The translations under genes were made by a program, and so were the position numbers. From NCBI RefSeq assembly GCF_003945595.2, contig NW_024104509.1:3534001-3598000 (forward strand): a stretch of DNA of 64,000 bases, written 5' to 3'. Below, piece after piece: positions 1 through 12,841 of this stretch. The DNA comes from Pipra filicauda (Eukaryota > Chordata > Aves > Passeriformes > Pipridae). The notes beneath the pieces are model-generated. The model was not told the origin of the DNA and ran no database searches. It saw only the letters and a program-made list of their open reading frames with translations. Numbering within the stretch: position 1 is the first letter of the stretch; every line of letters begins with the position of its first letter.

Positions 1-447
1 TACATTAGTTAGGATCCTGCCCTTGAAGTATAATTACCCTTGCAGAAAACTCATTCTCCACTCCTGGTCAACCACCACCTGCTCCAGGAGGGCAGCTCAC
101 ATCTCTGCCTCCTGGTGGCTAGCTTAGAAGTCCACCAGACATCTCCACAGCTGCTCTGGACCCCTTTCTAATCACTGGACAGAGCATGAGGTGTCTTGCT
201 CACTTCTGGACTTCACCATTGCAAGCTGCACTGCCTGTGTCTTGATGGATCTACTGATGAATGCGGAAGCTGCATTCCGTAAGGTACGGAAGTCCCATAG
301 AGCTTGCCATGGAAGTTCAAAAAGACTCAAACACTTTTGGAATGCTGAAAAAAACTGATACGGGCACAGGTGCATTTTAATATTATTCTACCAAATGTCC
401 AGTCAGGAACGGCCCACACTTTTATAGTAAAGCATATACAGACACAT
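1..447. other. Intron sequence at left edge
   Basis: Intronic sequence downstream of exon 14 on the SEMA6A strand. No exon, RNA gene or recognisable repeat is seen. The expected next SEMA6A exon is not here. Confidence 0.6.
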
Positions 448-661
448 ATATTAGAAAGAATTTCTTTAGAGAGAGGGTGGTCAGGCATTTGAATGGGCTG
501 CCCAGGGAAGTAGTGGATTCTCCGTCCCTGGAGATTTTTAAAAAGAGACTGGATGTGGCACTTACTGCCATGGTCTAGTAACCGCAGCAGTAGTGGATCA
601 AGGGTTGGACTTGATGATCTCTGAGGTCCCTTCCAAACCAGCTGACTCTATGATTCTATAC
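448..661 (+). mobile_element. CR1 LINE 3' fragment in SEMA6A intron
   Basis: A 5'-truncated CR1 3' end on the plus strand. It contains the GCCCAGGGAAGTAGTGGA segment, then GGGTTGGACTTGATGATCTC and a 3' terminus with the short CTATGATTCTATA repeat that is typical of CR1. It is antisense to SEMA6A. Divergence from the usual CR1 3' end is moderate, with a small internal insertion-like stretch around 575-595. The left boundary is approximate. Confidence 0.9.
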
Positions 662-1451
662 AGCTATAACTTCCCCAGTGGACAAAATAATTTTAATTGA
701 AACAGCAAGTTAAGAACAAGACAGAAGCACAGGGATTGTAACTTTGTCCATTACATACCAAAGACCTGTACAGAAGCAGGGTTGAGTGGGGCCAGCTGTG
801 GGGTTGTCAAGGCTATGCTTGCGATGTCTGTGCTACACTTTCACTACTACCTTGAGGAAGTATAGCTGTATACCTCAGAGTGAGCAATCATGAGGTGTGT
901 CAGAAGTGGCCAAGAAATGTGAGCTCTGAAGTGGGTCTGCTCCCTGTAGCCTTCACAGACTTTCATTATTATAAAATAATGAAATTTTACTGTTAAGCAA
1001 GGGGAGACCCAGCACTTCTCTAAATCTGCTTTAAGCCCTTACTGTGCTCTGTGATTCCTCATAGTAAATTAGAAAGACTGGTTTTGTTTTCAGTGGACAA
1101 ATTGCTTAAGTAATTTAATTTGGATTCTATTGCCTCTTTAATCAGCTGTGATGGCTCCAGTGTAGGCTGGTCCAGACATATCCATCCAGTTTGCTCCTTT
1201 CAGTAACACGCGGACCTTAGTACAGCTCTTTCATTTTCTTCTTCCTCCTCTTTCAGCAGTTACCAATCAGCTGACACTTCACGTCAAAAAAATTTGTGAG
1301 ACATTTCAGAAGTGAATGCAAATAAGGTAGAAACAAACACTTCCCACATTTTTCCTTCCCTAAGAGCCCCATGTTTCAAATAGCCGTGCCCAAGACTGCC
1401 TGGCGCCACTGCCAGAGCTTTGCGTCCCATCCAGCCAGAGCTCTTACTCAC
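662..1451. other. Intron sequence next to exon 14
   Basis: Unique-looking intron between the CR1 fragment and exon 14. No further exon or repeat is recognised. Confidence 0.65.
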
Positions 1452-1532
1452 TTGGAGCCAAGGACCAGCTGTGTGCACACCCCGCTCTCCTTCACCCATC
1501 CACAGTATGGGTCTCTGGACGCTATGCAGGCC
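1452..1532 (-). CDS. SEMA6A: SEMA6A coding exon 14: PSI domain residues 523-549
   Basis: An 81-base exon with phase 2 at both ends encodes ACIASRDPYCGWVKESGVCT, then QLVLGS and two bases of codon 550. C.ASRDPYCGW is the canonical semaphorin PSI core, with Cys525, Cys533 and Cys542. It follows a 93-base intron, the shortest here. The acceptor AG at 1534-1533 sits behind a good pyrimidine tract, and the donor GTGAGT starts at 1451. The part after Cys542 is the most diverged stretch relative to mammals. The exon for the sequence that should follow (the FEQDIERGN region) is not found between 1 and 1451. Confidence 0.92.
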
Positions 1533-1625
1533 CTTGAGAAAGAAGAGCACAAGGTGGCATTTGTGAGCGCTTCCGACTTCCTACGCCTACTGTTCAGGCT
1601 TCCGACACCATCAGAAAACACCTAC
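1533..1625 (-). other. SEMA6A 93-bp intron
   Basis: A complete phase-2 intron with GTAGGT donor and CTTTCTCAAG acceptor. At 93 bases it is close to the practical minimum for a vertebrate intron and is far shorter than any other intron in the window. Confidence 0.92.
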
Positions 1626-1766
1626 TTTTTGCATTTGCCGTGACGCTCACAACGGCCCAAGGGAACCTTGATGACACAGGTGGAAAAGGCGATGTACAGG
1701 GCACTGCTGGGCTTGTCAAGCTGCATGCCCACGATCCGCTTGTCCTCCATACCATCATAGCTGCAC
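1626..1766 (-). CDS. SEMA6A: SEMA6A coding exon 13: end of sema, start of PSI domain (476-523)
   Basis: A 141-base exon with phase 2 at both ends encodes CSYDGMEDKRIVGMQLDKPS, SALYIAFSTCVIKVPLGRC and ERHGKCK. Cys477 and Cys506 belong to the last propeller blade. Cys515 and Cys521 start the PSI cysteine knot. The acceptor AG at 1768-1767 (CAG before GTGCAGC) was chosen over a nearby CAG because only this one keeps frame. The donor GTAGGT starts at 1625. The exon is distinctly GC-richer than exons 3-6. Residues 494-498 (KPSSA) differ from mammalian RASSS. Confidence 0.95.
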
Positions 1767-2483
1767 CTGATTAGGAAAAAAGTGAGCTAAGGTTGCAGAT
1801 TGGTTCTCCTGGGAAACCAGAGGAAACCTTAGTGATTCCTCAAGCTGAAAAAAAACCCCACAAAAAACTCCCCCCAAAAAACCCCTAAGAAAGATAGAAT
1901 TGAACAAGCCGAGGAAAAAATCCTTACAATAGCCACTAGGAACACTGATAGACACATAAGCAAGTATTAAAAATGCATGGGACAGGGGAATAAGAATTGG
2001 AGAGAGACAGAACACCAGACAAGCTTCTGAGGGCCCTTCATTTTTTGTGTTTATTCTTCTCCAGTACTCAAAGTAGCTGAAATTTCTGCATGATTATGGC
2101 CCACTTCAAAGCCCCCTTAGGCATATTTCAGGAAGGCTGATGTGTGGAAAGCTTCCCTTTGAGAGCAGCTTCCTGGTTGTTGAATTATTTGGAGAGAAAT
2201 CAGGGTTTTTTATGGGATTAGAAAATTAATCTTCCTTTGCAGAACTTCACTTTTAATTATCCATCAGCTGCTGCATAGGATGGGCTAGTTTCTACACATA
2301 CTAAATAAAAAATCTTATTGCAATGTAGAGACTGATAAGCAGACATCCCTTCCCCAAACAATTTAAAATTACAGAAAATACTTGGCTTCTCTAACCACTT
2401 CCCTTTTTGTCGGACAAACTACTCTCTGGGAAATCAGAAGTTCAAAGTCACCCATACATGACTACAAAGAATCAGATACACAC
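1767..2483 (-). other. SEMA6A intron between coding exons 12 and 13
   Basis: A 717-bp phase-2 intron. It has an A/C-rich low-complexity patch at about 1848-1890. Nothing else is recognised. Confidence 0.85.
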
Positions 2484-2660
2484 TTTTCAGGATTGTAAAC
2501 ACTGATCTCCTCCAGGAAAAGGCTGTCATTTAGGAAACCAGTGTTTCCTGTCCGTGCCAAGAACTTCAGGATGATTCCCTTCTCTGACCCCAAGAAAACC
2601 ACGGTGTAGTTCTGATAAGGCCCAGCAGCAGAGTCCACAGCAATTTTGGTCAGTCGGTAT
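2484..2660 (-). CDS. SEMA6A: SEMA6A coding exon 12: sema domain residues 417-476
   Basis: A 177-base exon with phase 2 at both ends encodes YRLTKIAVDSAAGPYQNYTV, then VFLGSEKGIILKFLARTGN and on to YNPE plus two bases of Lys476. The sequons are Asn434 (NYT) and Asn461 (NDS). The donor needs care: GTGTGT at 2483, after GAA AA, is the one that lets the next exon restore Lys-Cys-Ser-Tyr. The GTATCT site 4 bases further on would leave the wrong phase. The acceptor AG is at 2662-2661. Confidence 0.95.
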
Positions 2661-4061
2661 CTAAAATAAAAATACAGCATTTTGCATCATTTGAGGTTAG
2701 ATCGTAATTTTTTTAATCACTTTTGCCACTTCAGATAACTGCATTGCAGCCTTCTAGCAACTATATAACACATTGAAGCACTTTTCCTACCTGCCTATAA
2801 GTCAACACAGACTGTGCCAGTTTGGCTCCCCACATGTTGGGGAATTTTCATGTGTTTGCATGTCCATATGACCAATAGCAAGCAGAATTGTCCACAGAAA
2901 GCTGAAGGGATATTAAGAGTCTGAGGGCATTTAGGAATTATCGTTCTGATCAAAAGGAAAAGCCTGGTAATTTCTTCAGGCAGGGAAAGAGTCAGCACAG
3001 TGAACATCTTCAAAATTTCATGCTCTGTCACATTAAAAGCAGCAATAATGATAACTGAACGAGATTCAACTTTTTTTTGGTTAGGAAAAGCTGTATCAGT
3101 ACAATATTAAAATACTAAACACCATTTTACCTTACTAAAAATACAACCCCCACCAAGCAAATTCAGTACTGGGGTGATATCGAATCTTGGGATGACTCAA
3201 TTTATTGAAAATGAATATACTGGTAATTTGGTAGCAGTTAGCTGGTACTGGCTATCAAGTGGAAGCACTCTGCAGAGTTTGCTGCTCTCATCTTTGGTTG
3301 GAGGCATAAAACCTGACATAAAAACCTGACATAAGACACATTACTAAAGTCAGCTTCTTCAGAGCTAAACACTGCCCAGCACAAAACTCCACCCTTGTTC
3401 AGAGGAAGAGAGGAAAATATGGCAAAAGTTAGTCATATTATTCTGCTCACAGCTGGAAGGTAGAAAAGTAGTATAGTGACCACAGTAAAGAGTGAGAATA
3501 TATTTTGATAGGAAAGTGATGGTGTATTTACCACTTGCTGATGTATGAGCCTTTGTTCAAATCTGTTATTATTTGTCTTTTGTTGCCATAGAAAGGATAA
3601 AGACTATGTGATTACTTATGCCTATATACTTTTGCAAACATTAAAGCATACCAGTACATAACCTGACATACATCTACATATCCTGTGAACATATCCTGGC
3701 AGACATGTTTGTATCCTGTATACATATTCCTGTGTTGTCTGCTGATCCTTGCCCAAATTTTTCTACAGAGCTGTTCTCAAATACTGACATATAACCTGGC
3801 AGGTGGGTCAACCTTCCCTGCACAGCATTTCCTCCAAGATCCAGTTTCAGCATAGCGTGGTTGGAAAGGACTGAGGGTTTTTCCTATCTTGAAAGCTGCT
3901 CAGGGAATTCTGCAGCATCTGCTCAGCTCTGCCACCGCTCCTTGCTGGATTCATGCCCAGCACACCAAGGACATTTACAGAGTTGGAGAGTACTTGGAAC
4001 AAGGCTATTAGCACAACTTGACAGCTACAATGAGGACAAGAGTTCACTTAGTGGTACGTAC
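2661..4061 (-). other. SEMA6A intron between coding exons 11 and 12
   Basis: A 1.4-kb intron. It contains a minimal direct repeat, ACCTGACATA at 3311 and 3324 (period 13). The sequence around 3650-3740 has several CATATCCTG-like words. No gene or mobile element is recognised. Confidence 0.85.
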
Positions 4062-4217
4062 CTGACCATTGTTCTCAGGAACCAAGGTCGATTAACAATT
4101 GAAGGTACAGCCTCATCCATCAGTGGATGTGTTTTGATGAAGTTCAGAGTATCATCTGGGAACTCATTAGATGTTACATATTTTTCTAATGATGCAGAGC
4201 CAGCACAGCAACCAGGC
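4062..4217 (-). CDS. SEMA6A: SEMA6A coding exon 11: sema domain residues 365-417
   Basis: A 156-base exon with phase 2 at both ends begins [20 protein letters not shown] and ends RPWFLRTMV, with Arg365 and Arg417 split across its edges. It contains the adjacent Cys368-Cys369 pair and the conserved [12 protein letters not shown] helix region. Lys393 and Met415, which I remember as positions used in published Sema6A dimer and plexin studies, fall at the same numbers. The acceptor AG is at 4219-4218 and the donor GTACGT starts at 4061. Val406 replaces Phe or Ile of mammals. Confidence 0.96.
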
Positions 4218-6335
4218 CTACATAAAACAAGAGAGTAAAACCAGAAAATTTATTTGACATCAAGAGCAAACTTCCTTTTGTTATGAGGCCCTCACCGAAA
4301 TCTGATGTGCTTTACAAAAGTTTAAATGGAGGATTGAGAAGTCTAGTGGACTTGTTTAGCCCCTCAAAGTAAGCCTAAAATCTTGCTCTATCCTCCATTC
4401 AAAAGAATTTCACGTCACCTAAAAGCACAAAGGCATTTCTTCATCAGGAGTGTTACACAGAGCATTTGTAGTTTATCCACTCACATGGAACCTAATCACT
4501 GCATGCATGCATTTGGCTTGATTCTGCCCACTGGCACAGGTACTTTCCTATTTGTAACTTGCCTAGTTGACTGCTCTTTTGTGGAATAAAAGCAGTCCCT
4601 ATAATACAGAAGGAAGTTGATTTTTTTAACAAGGTGTGAAAGAATGCCACTTTCAGTCCTGTCTGGTAGAAAGCAGAGTACCGGAGAAGACAACACAGAT
4701 AGCATCCACGTAAACATTGGTTTTACCTTTCACTTAATTTGGATGAGATGACTTAAGAATGACAGCACTTTGAGGACTTTCACTGAAATGTTATCTATCA
4801 TTCTTTGCATTTTAAATGCAAAATGGCTCACCTTATTTCTAAAATCTACCCTGATCCTAAGAGGTAGCTTAAATTTCGTGCCTGGACAAGCCATCTCTAC
4901 AAAGGAAGCAGAAAAATGCTTTGTATGTTGTTTGTATTTTGTGAGCCATTTTCTCTAACAAAAGGTGCATTTGATGTCATTTTCTAGAGAACTAGGACTC
5001 TTTAAATCCTTGAGCCACTGTGAGACGGGAAGATGAAAGATGGACCATTCACTCACAAAGACACAGCAGTGTCCAATTTTCATCTACTTCTATGTGGATA
5101 GTCACTGACATCAATGGAGTAATGTCAACCTGAACAAAATACAACACTGGTCCTATCATATGTGTTGCTCAAATTCAGATAAATATTCAAACATTAGGTA
5201 AATAAATCTTATGTAGGAAGGTAGCATAGGACTGGAAGGAACCAGCTGCATCGACAACTCTGGTCCCATATGAGCTGAGGAATGAAAACTACATGCAGAC
5301 ACTGTGTCCTCTTGCCTCTTCATTTCCAAAATATTTTGGTTGTCTTGTAACTGCACGTAGAACTAGCAAAAGAGGCAGAGAAGGAGAAACCAAGGGCATC
5401 ACTAGTTTCCTAGGTCCCTGCAAGGGCTCTGACTCATGAGGCAACGTTCCCAGAAAACTTGAGGGAGCAGCCTACACCTTCTGGCACCGTGGTACTTAGG
5501 CTTTCTGTATATCTAAGCTGGAGGCCTATTTACTCCTAAATCCTAATTGCATGATTGGATTAATCCTGTTTTAATCTCAAAACTGGTTTAATCCAGTAAA
5601 CATAATGCCAAGTAAACCCTGCTGTTTGGCCAAACAGGGAAGCAAGGCCCCTGAAAGGCTCCAGTAGGTTTCTGAGAAATATTGGGATCAATAGGGGCAG
5701 AATTGCTTCTGTACCATTTTGACATATTAAAAATGGCCTTATTTCAAAGGTGCCTCTCATGTACTTCAACATGAGTTAGAAGTAGTGATTATTTCTATTA
5801 AGCAGATTGATGGCCAAATGTTACATGAAATAGTGTTCAAAATTCACCTCACATTTTCTCCTGCAGGCTTAAAAAGAGAAGTATTATCCCATCTTCATCA
5901 TAACTGTTAGCCTGCTATTGGCTCATCCCGAACTCATAATGCAACTTTCTTATCTTCCTTCTCACTGAAAGAGATTCGTCCTTCTCCTTTCCCTCTTCCC
6001 TGACAATATTCACTATCTGAGTAAGTTCTAAACAAATGACCTTGGAGCTGTCGGGCAGCCTTGCAGTCCCATGGCAGCCTATCATGTCAACAACTTGTTG
6101 AAACACTGAAGAATGCAGAAAAAAATCCAGCAACAGCGCTTGAAGGTGCCTTACCAAGTCTCAGACTGAAAACAAACACAGAATTTGTCAGATTTCCCAG
6201 TCACCTCCAAGTTCTTCTCTTGAGAGACAACTTCAGAATAAAGACAGCACAGGAACGCTACACTTGGCAATTCCAAAACATGGTGGACCAAATTCAGATT
6301 AGGCAGAAGCTCAGTTGCCACCATAAAGCTTTGTA
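4218..6335 (-). other. SEMA6A intron between coding exons 10 and 11, distal part
   Basis: Intron sequence with no recognised gene. A 16-bp perfect palindrome lies at 5622-5637. Confidence 0.8.
5622..5637. repeat. 16-bp perfect palindrome
   Basis: CTGTTTGGCCAAACAG reads the same on both strands. It embeds a TTGGCCAA core resembling paired NFI-type half-sites, although the spacing is tighter than the usual NFI palindrome. Function is unknown. Confidence 0.85.
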
Positions 6336-6865
6336 AAGTCATAGAATCACACAGTATCCTGAACTGGAAGTGATCCACAAGGACCACTGAAGTCCACTTC
6401 CTGGTCCTGCACTGGACCACCCCAAGAATCCCACCATGTGCCTGAGAGTGTTGTCCAAACACTTCTTGAACTCTCTCAGGCTTGGTGCTGTGACCACTTC
6501 CCTGGGAAGCCTGTTCCACTGCCCAGCCATCCTCTGGGTGAAGAACCTTTTCCTGATCTCCAACCTAAGCTTCCCCTGACACAACTTTAGGCCCTTCCCT
6601 TGGGTCCTGTCACTGGTCACCACAGAGAAGAGATCAGTGCCTTACCCTCCTCTTCTCCGTACAAGGAAGTTGTAAATGCAATGAGGTCTCCCCTCAGTCT
6701 CCTCTTTTCCAGGCTGAACAAACCAAGAGACCTCAGTCACTCCCTCTATGGCTTCCCCTCAAGGCCCTTCACCACCCTTGTTGCCTTCCTTTGGATGTCT
6801 CTAATAGGTTTAGATCCTTTTTATATTGTGGTACTAAATACTGCAGAGAGCACTCCAGATGTGTT
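6336..6865 (-). mobile_element. CR1 LINE 3' segment, copy A (intronic)
   Basis: A minus-strand CR1 of about 530 bp. Its 3' end is at 6336-6365, with the TCATAGAATCACACAG remnant of the terminal repeat. It runs upstream through GCCTGTTCCACTGCCCAGCC and the CACCACAGAGAAGAGATCAG region, and fades at about 6865 in a degraded match to the segment that in other CR1s reads TATTGTGGTGCCC. It is sense relative to SEMA6A and lies in the intron between coding exons 10 and 11. It retains a stretch around 6643-6690 that the neighbouring copy B lacks. Antisense open frames here are not genes. Confidence 0.95.
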
Positions 6866-7535
6866 TTTCTTTTAAAGTTAATTAAGGTATTACAAGCAAT
6901 GTAAAACATGCATTTAAGTGATAGAGCTTAACTGAGATAAATGAATTTTATTTATCTACATGCATATCAATAGCTCAGAGCAAAATGAGACTGGTGTAAA
7001 TGAGTTAACAACTGTCTGTCAACAGCATTTTGTAAGAAATGGGTACTTTCAGGAAGTACAAAGAGAGTGTAATAGAGGAGGTGCATGGAAACATGAAGGA
7101 AGTGGAAATAGGGAAAACAACTCATAGGAGGAATGAGGCAAACTGAATCTCCAGTTCGGTGGAATGCTCTTTTTTCTTTCCATAATGCATCCACTGTGGC
7201 ACCTAAATTCCATGGTAATCATAGAACAGCAAACTACAGAACTGGTGCAGGCTTTGCAATAGGATATATCCATTACCCAACCAATTTGCAACAGGTGTGT
7301 AATTCACACAACTCTTAAGTGATTATTCTGACCAAGTGAATCTGATGCTGGCCTGATTTATGTTACACAAATCTTCTTTAAGTGGAAAAATTCTTGCTTG
7401 TATACTTTAGATCCAAATTCAACTGAACTTCTATTTTACTGTTGCAACATTTACTGTTGCACCTTACAAGGCTCTTCAAATTACCAAAAAACCTGCATGA
7501 AGGAACAGAACAATATCATCATACATGAAACGTAC
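6866..7535 (-). other. SEMA6A intron between copy A and exon 10
   Basis: AT-rich intron. No exon or repeat is recognised. Confidence 0.75.
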
Positions 7536-7667
7536 CTGGGCTTGGGCACTCGTTCATCAGGAACTGGTGTCCATGTGGAGTCTGGAGACTTTTGTTCTTT
7601 GAATCTCCCAGTAAATACATTGGCAATGTCAATCATGTCATAGGCACAGACTGCAGAGCCAGGGATG
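7536..7667 (-). CDS. SEMA6A: SEMA6A coding exon 10: plexin-facing sema residues 321-365
   Basis: A 132-base exon with phase 2 at both ends encodes [20 protein letters not shown], then [20 protein letters not shown] and [12 protein letters not shown] is a conserved semaphorin blade motif. Ile322 is, as I remember from Sema6A-plexin A2 structural work, a contact at the plexin interface, and it is retained here at the same number. The acceptor AG is at 7669-7668 and the donor GTACGT starts at 7535. The sequence is essentially identical to mouse as recalled. Confidence 0.96.
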
Positions 7668-9060
7668 CTGCAAAGTAACATTTCCCAGAAATTGTTACTC
7701 ATTCCGCAGTTACGCATAAAACCTTGAGCAAAAAACATGCTCTGTAGGAGTCTTAGTGTCACAGGCTACTCACTTCTGAACTCTGAATCCAGTATTGACA
7801 GGAAAAGCCAGCCCCATGGAAAAGCCTGAAACATACCAATCAGCAGACAGCTCCTGCCAGCAGAATTTATTTCAAAGCCTCTACAGAAAGAGGTAATTGC
7901 AATGATCTTGAAGAAGGGAAAGAATTTGGGAAACTCTGGCTACCACTGGCAATGCATGAAGAGTAATGGCCAGTCTCATTCAAAGCCCATTATTTGGAAA
8001 TCTACATTCCTGTAAGTCATAACATCTCTCAGTACTAACTCTCACAGTCCCTGCCATGCCTCAAAAAATATACTGTAGACAGTTCAGAAGTTGGTGCTAA
8101 TCAAACTGAAAGTGTGCTGCAATGTGCCATTGACCTGGCATTTACGTGTAATTACTCCATCCTCCCACGGCTTGACCTCCACAAAGTTTTCCCAATGGAA
8201 AGGAGTTAACTGTGCTCAGAATTTGCTGTACTCAATGAGATGTAAAGAGCTTACAGAAGCAAATTCAGTGTTGTTTTTAGATCATAATGTTGCAAATTTC
8301 AACTTTTTGAATATTTACATGCAACTGTACAACAGCATTGCCTAAACATAATTATATTCTTACCTACATAGTTTCTGAAAGTCTTAGGGGTTTCCCATGG
8401 TCAGTCACTTGGAAACATGAATTATTCATTTATCCACCTTTCCTTTTTTTAACACATGAACTACTCTTCTTTCCTTTTTTTATACATGAAATACTCTATT
8501 TGTGTCTGGCTTTCACCACTTGATTTTATTGTGTAAACAGCATGAACTCAGCTGGCTGAGGCTTTCAATCCTGCTTTTATCTAGTAGTTTATTATACCCA
8601 GAGACAAAATACAGTAACTATAATACTGTTACAGAGAATAAAACTAAACTCATAAAGGTATATAAATTGATAGAAAAATAACAGTTTGCACATTAAAAGG
8701 TTTCAAAATGCGCGTTACTGAAGAAAAATAAGTAGGGGGACAGTATTAGTCTTACTTTGATATCCACAGATTGTGCTTTTACAGGGAAGGAAACTTTGAA
8801 GCTCTATATTAATGTGATACTACACAACAGAAGTTTAAAATGGAGGCAGTCCCACGTACGTTGATGTAAAACATGGTCAAGGGTATATGTGGCCACAGAG
8901 AGGCCCTCTCCCTAAAAGACACCTCAAAATCCACTCTAGCAATAAGATTTTGCATTTTGCTGAATTCAGTTGTAAAGAAAAAAACAACGAACCTAAAATC
9001 TTGGGGTGTTTACAGAACTAAAAGTGCTGAGAATTGTGCTCAACATGATGGAGGGATTGC
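7668..9060 (-). other. SEMA6A intron between coding exons 9 and 10, distal part
   Basis: AT-rich intron with no recognised gene or mobile element. Confidence 0.75.
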
Positions 9061-9119
9061 AGGATTGCAAACATCTTTTACTATTATTGCAAAGAGGATT
9101 GCAACATCTTTTACTATTA
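9061..9119 (+). repeat. 34-bp period tandem duplication
   Basis: The word AGGATTGCAAACATCTTTTA occurs at 9061 and again, one base shorter, at 9095. Each copy is followed by CTATTA, giving about 1.7 copies of a 34-bp unit. Confidence 0.9.
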
Positions 9120-9371
9120 AGGATGGCAGTTTGTGGGTCTGTAGCACAATGAAGTGGTAAGGATGGAGTGCCGTGGGTTGCAGCCATGCCATCTCCGAGC
9201 CACTGGACTACAATCCATCACCAGCTTCTACCCGGAGTGACCTTAGACTAGATTGAGGAATCTCTTACAGTTCACTCTAGGGGGAAATTTTGTTCCAGAG
9301 ACCAAAGGTATTTGTTACAGCTTTTCCTTAGTGAAGGAGGAATGAAAGAGATACATCCACGTTAGAGATTT

Positions 9372-9799
9372 CACAGAATCATAGAATATGCTGAATTGGA
9401 AGCGACCCACAAGGACCACTGAAGTCCACTTCCTGGCCCTGCACTGGACCACCCCAAGAATCCCACCATGTGCCTGAGAGTGTTGTCCAAACACTTCTTG
9501 AACTCTCTCAGGCTTGGTGCTGTGACCACTTCCCTGGGAAGCCTGTTCCACTGCCCAGCCATCCTCTGGGTGAAGAACCTTTTCCTGATCTTCAACCTAA
9601 GCCTCCCCTGACACAACTTTAGGCCCTTCCCTTGGGTCCTGTCACTGGTCACCACAGAGAAGAGATCAGTGCTTGCCCCTCCCCTCAGTCTCCTCCAGGC
9701 TGAACACACCAGGTGACCTCAGCTTTTCCTCATATGGCTTCCCCTCAAGGCTCTTCACCATCTTCGTAGCCCTCCTTTGGATGCCCTCTAATACTTTAG
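9372..9799 (-). mobile_element. CR1 LINE, copy B, 3' part (interrupted)
   Basis: A minus-strand CR1 3' segment whose end at about 9372-9400 carries TCACAGAATCATAGAATATG. It parallels copy A almost base for base from about 9434 to 9673, then has an internal deletion of roughly 40-45 bp relative to copy A near 9677. It is broken at 9799 by the LTR-like insertion, and its upstream part resumes at 10322. Confidence 0.95.
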
Positions 9800-10321
9800 T
9801 GTAGCAGTGAATCTGATGAGAAACTTGTTTAAACATGTCTTAAAATGGCTCTTTGTGGTCCCTTTGCAAACACGTGTTTCTTCTCCCCAACACCCCCCAC
9901 AGCAACTGTTATCTCCCATGCAGGAATGTCCTGGGAAAGGTGTCCTGAGGTGTCCCATTGGTCCTTTGTTAACCCCTTCCTATTGGCTGTTGACCCTTTA
10001 CCTGATGGTTTTTTCTGTGTGACCCTGAACTTGTGATTGGTTCCCCTTTGACCCTCCTAAAAGCCTTATAAACCCCTTCCCAACAATAAACTCTCTCTTG
10101 CCTCCTCTCCACGCCCGGTGTGCTGTCTCTGTGCCTGCCATGGAGCCACGTGGGTGCTGGGGGGAGGGGAGGGCACCTCTCCCCTCCAGGCTCGGGGCCT
10201 GAAAAACCCTGTCGCTGGAGTCCCCTTTCCCCGTCCCTTCAAGACGTCGGAATGGCTCTTCAGATGGAGAAGGAACTAGAGCTGGGCTCCCCCACGTCGT
10301 GGGTGGGGAAAGGGATCCAGA
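9800..10321 (+). mobile_element. Solo LTR-like insertion nested in CR1 copy B
   Basis: About 0.52 kb begins TGTAGCAGTG and interrupts the CR1 exactly. The six bases CTTTAG at 9794-9799 recur at 10322-10327 as a target-site duplication (seven bases if A10321 is matched to A9793). Plus-strand LTR signals are in order: three ATTGG (reverse CCAAT) boxes at 9957, 9982 and 10036, a TTATAAA TATA box at about 10067, AATAAA at 10085-10090, and then a GC-rich U5-like part. No internal retroviral genes are present, so it is a solo LTR. The right terminus reads CCAGA rather than the canonical CA, so the exact end is uncertain. The family is not identified. Confidence 0.8.
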
Positions 10322-10494
10322 CTTTAGCGTCCTTCTTACACTGTGGTGCCCAGAACTGCACACAATATTCAAGGTGAGGCTCCCCCAATGCAGAGCAGGG
10401 CAGGACAGTCACCTCCCCTGACCAACTGGTGATGCTTTGCCTGATGCCCCCCACGACATTGTTGGCCCTCCTGGCTGCCAGGTCTGCCTAACAG
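10322..10494 (-). mobile_element. CR1 LINE, copy B, upstream part
   Basis: Continuation of copy B after the LTR. TTTAGCGTCCTTCTTACACT, then GTGGTGCCCAGAACTGCACA, and later TTGGCCCTCCTGGCTGCCAG are standard CR1 segments in minus orientation and in the correct order. Confidence 0.93.

Positions 10495-12841
<2,347 letters not shown>

Noticed and set aside
2478..2483. Alternative donor GTATCT at the end of exon 12
   Set aside because: It would end the exon after TGT and leave a phase that cannot join the next exon. GTGTGT restores Lys-Cys-Ser-Tyr.
6151..6623. Minus-strand open frames of 94-122 codons
   Set aside because: They are translations of CR1 3' sequence (copy A). The same peptide recurs at 9315-9709 in copy B.
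9998..10372. 124-codon minus-strand open frame
   Set aside because: It is antisense to the LTR-like insertion and runs into the CR1, with no recognisable protein.
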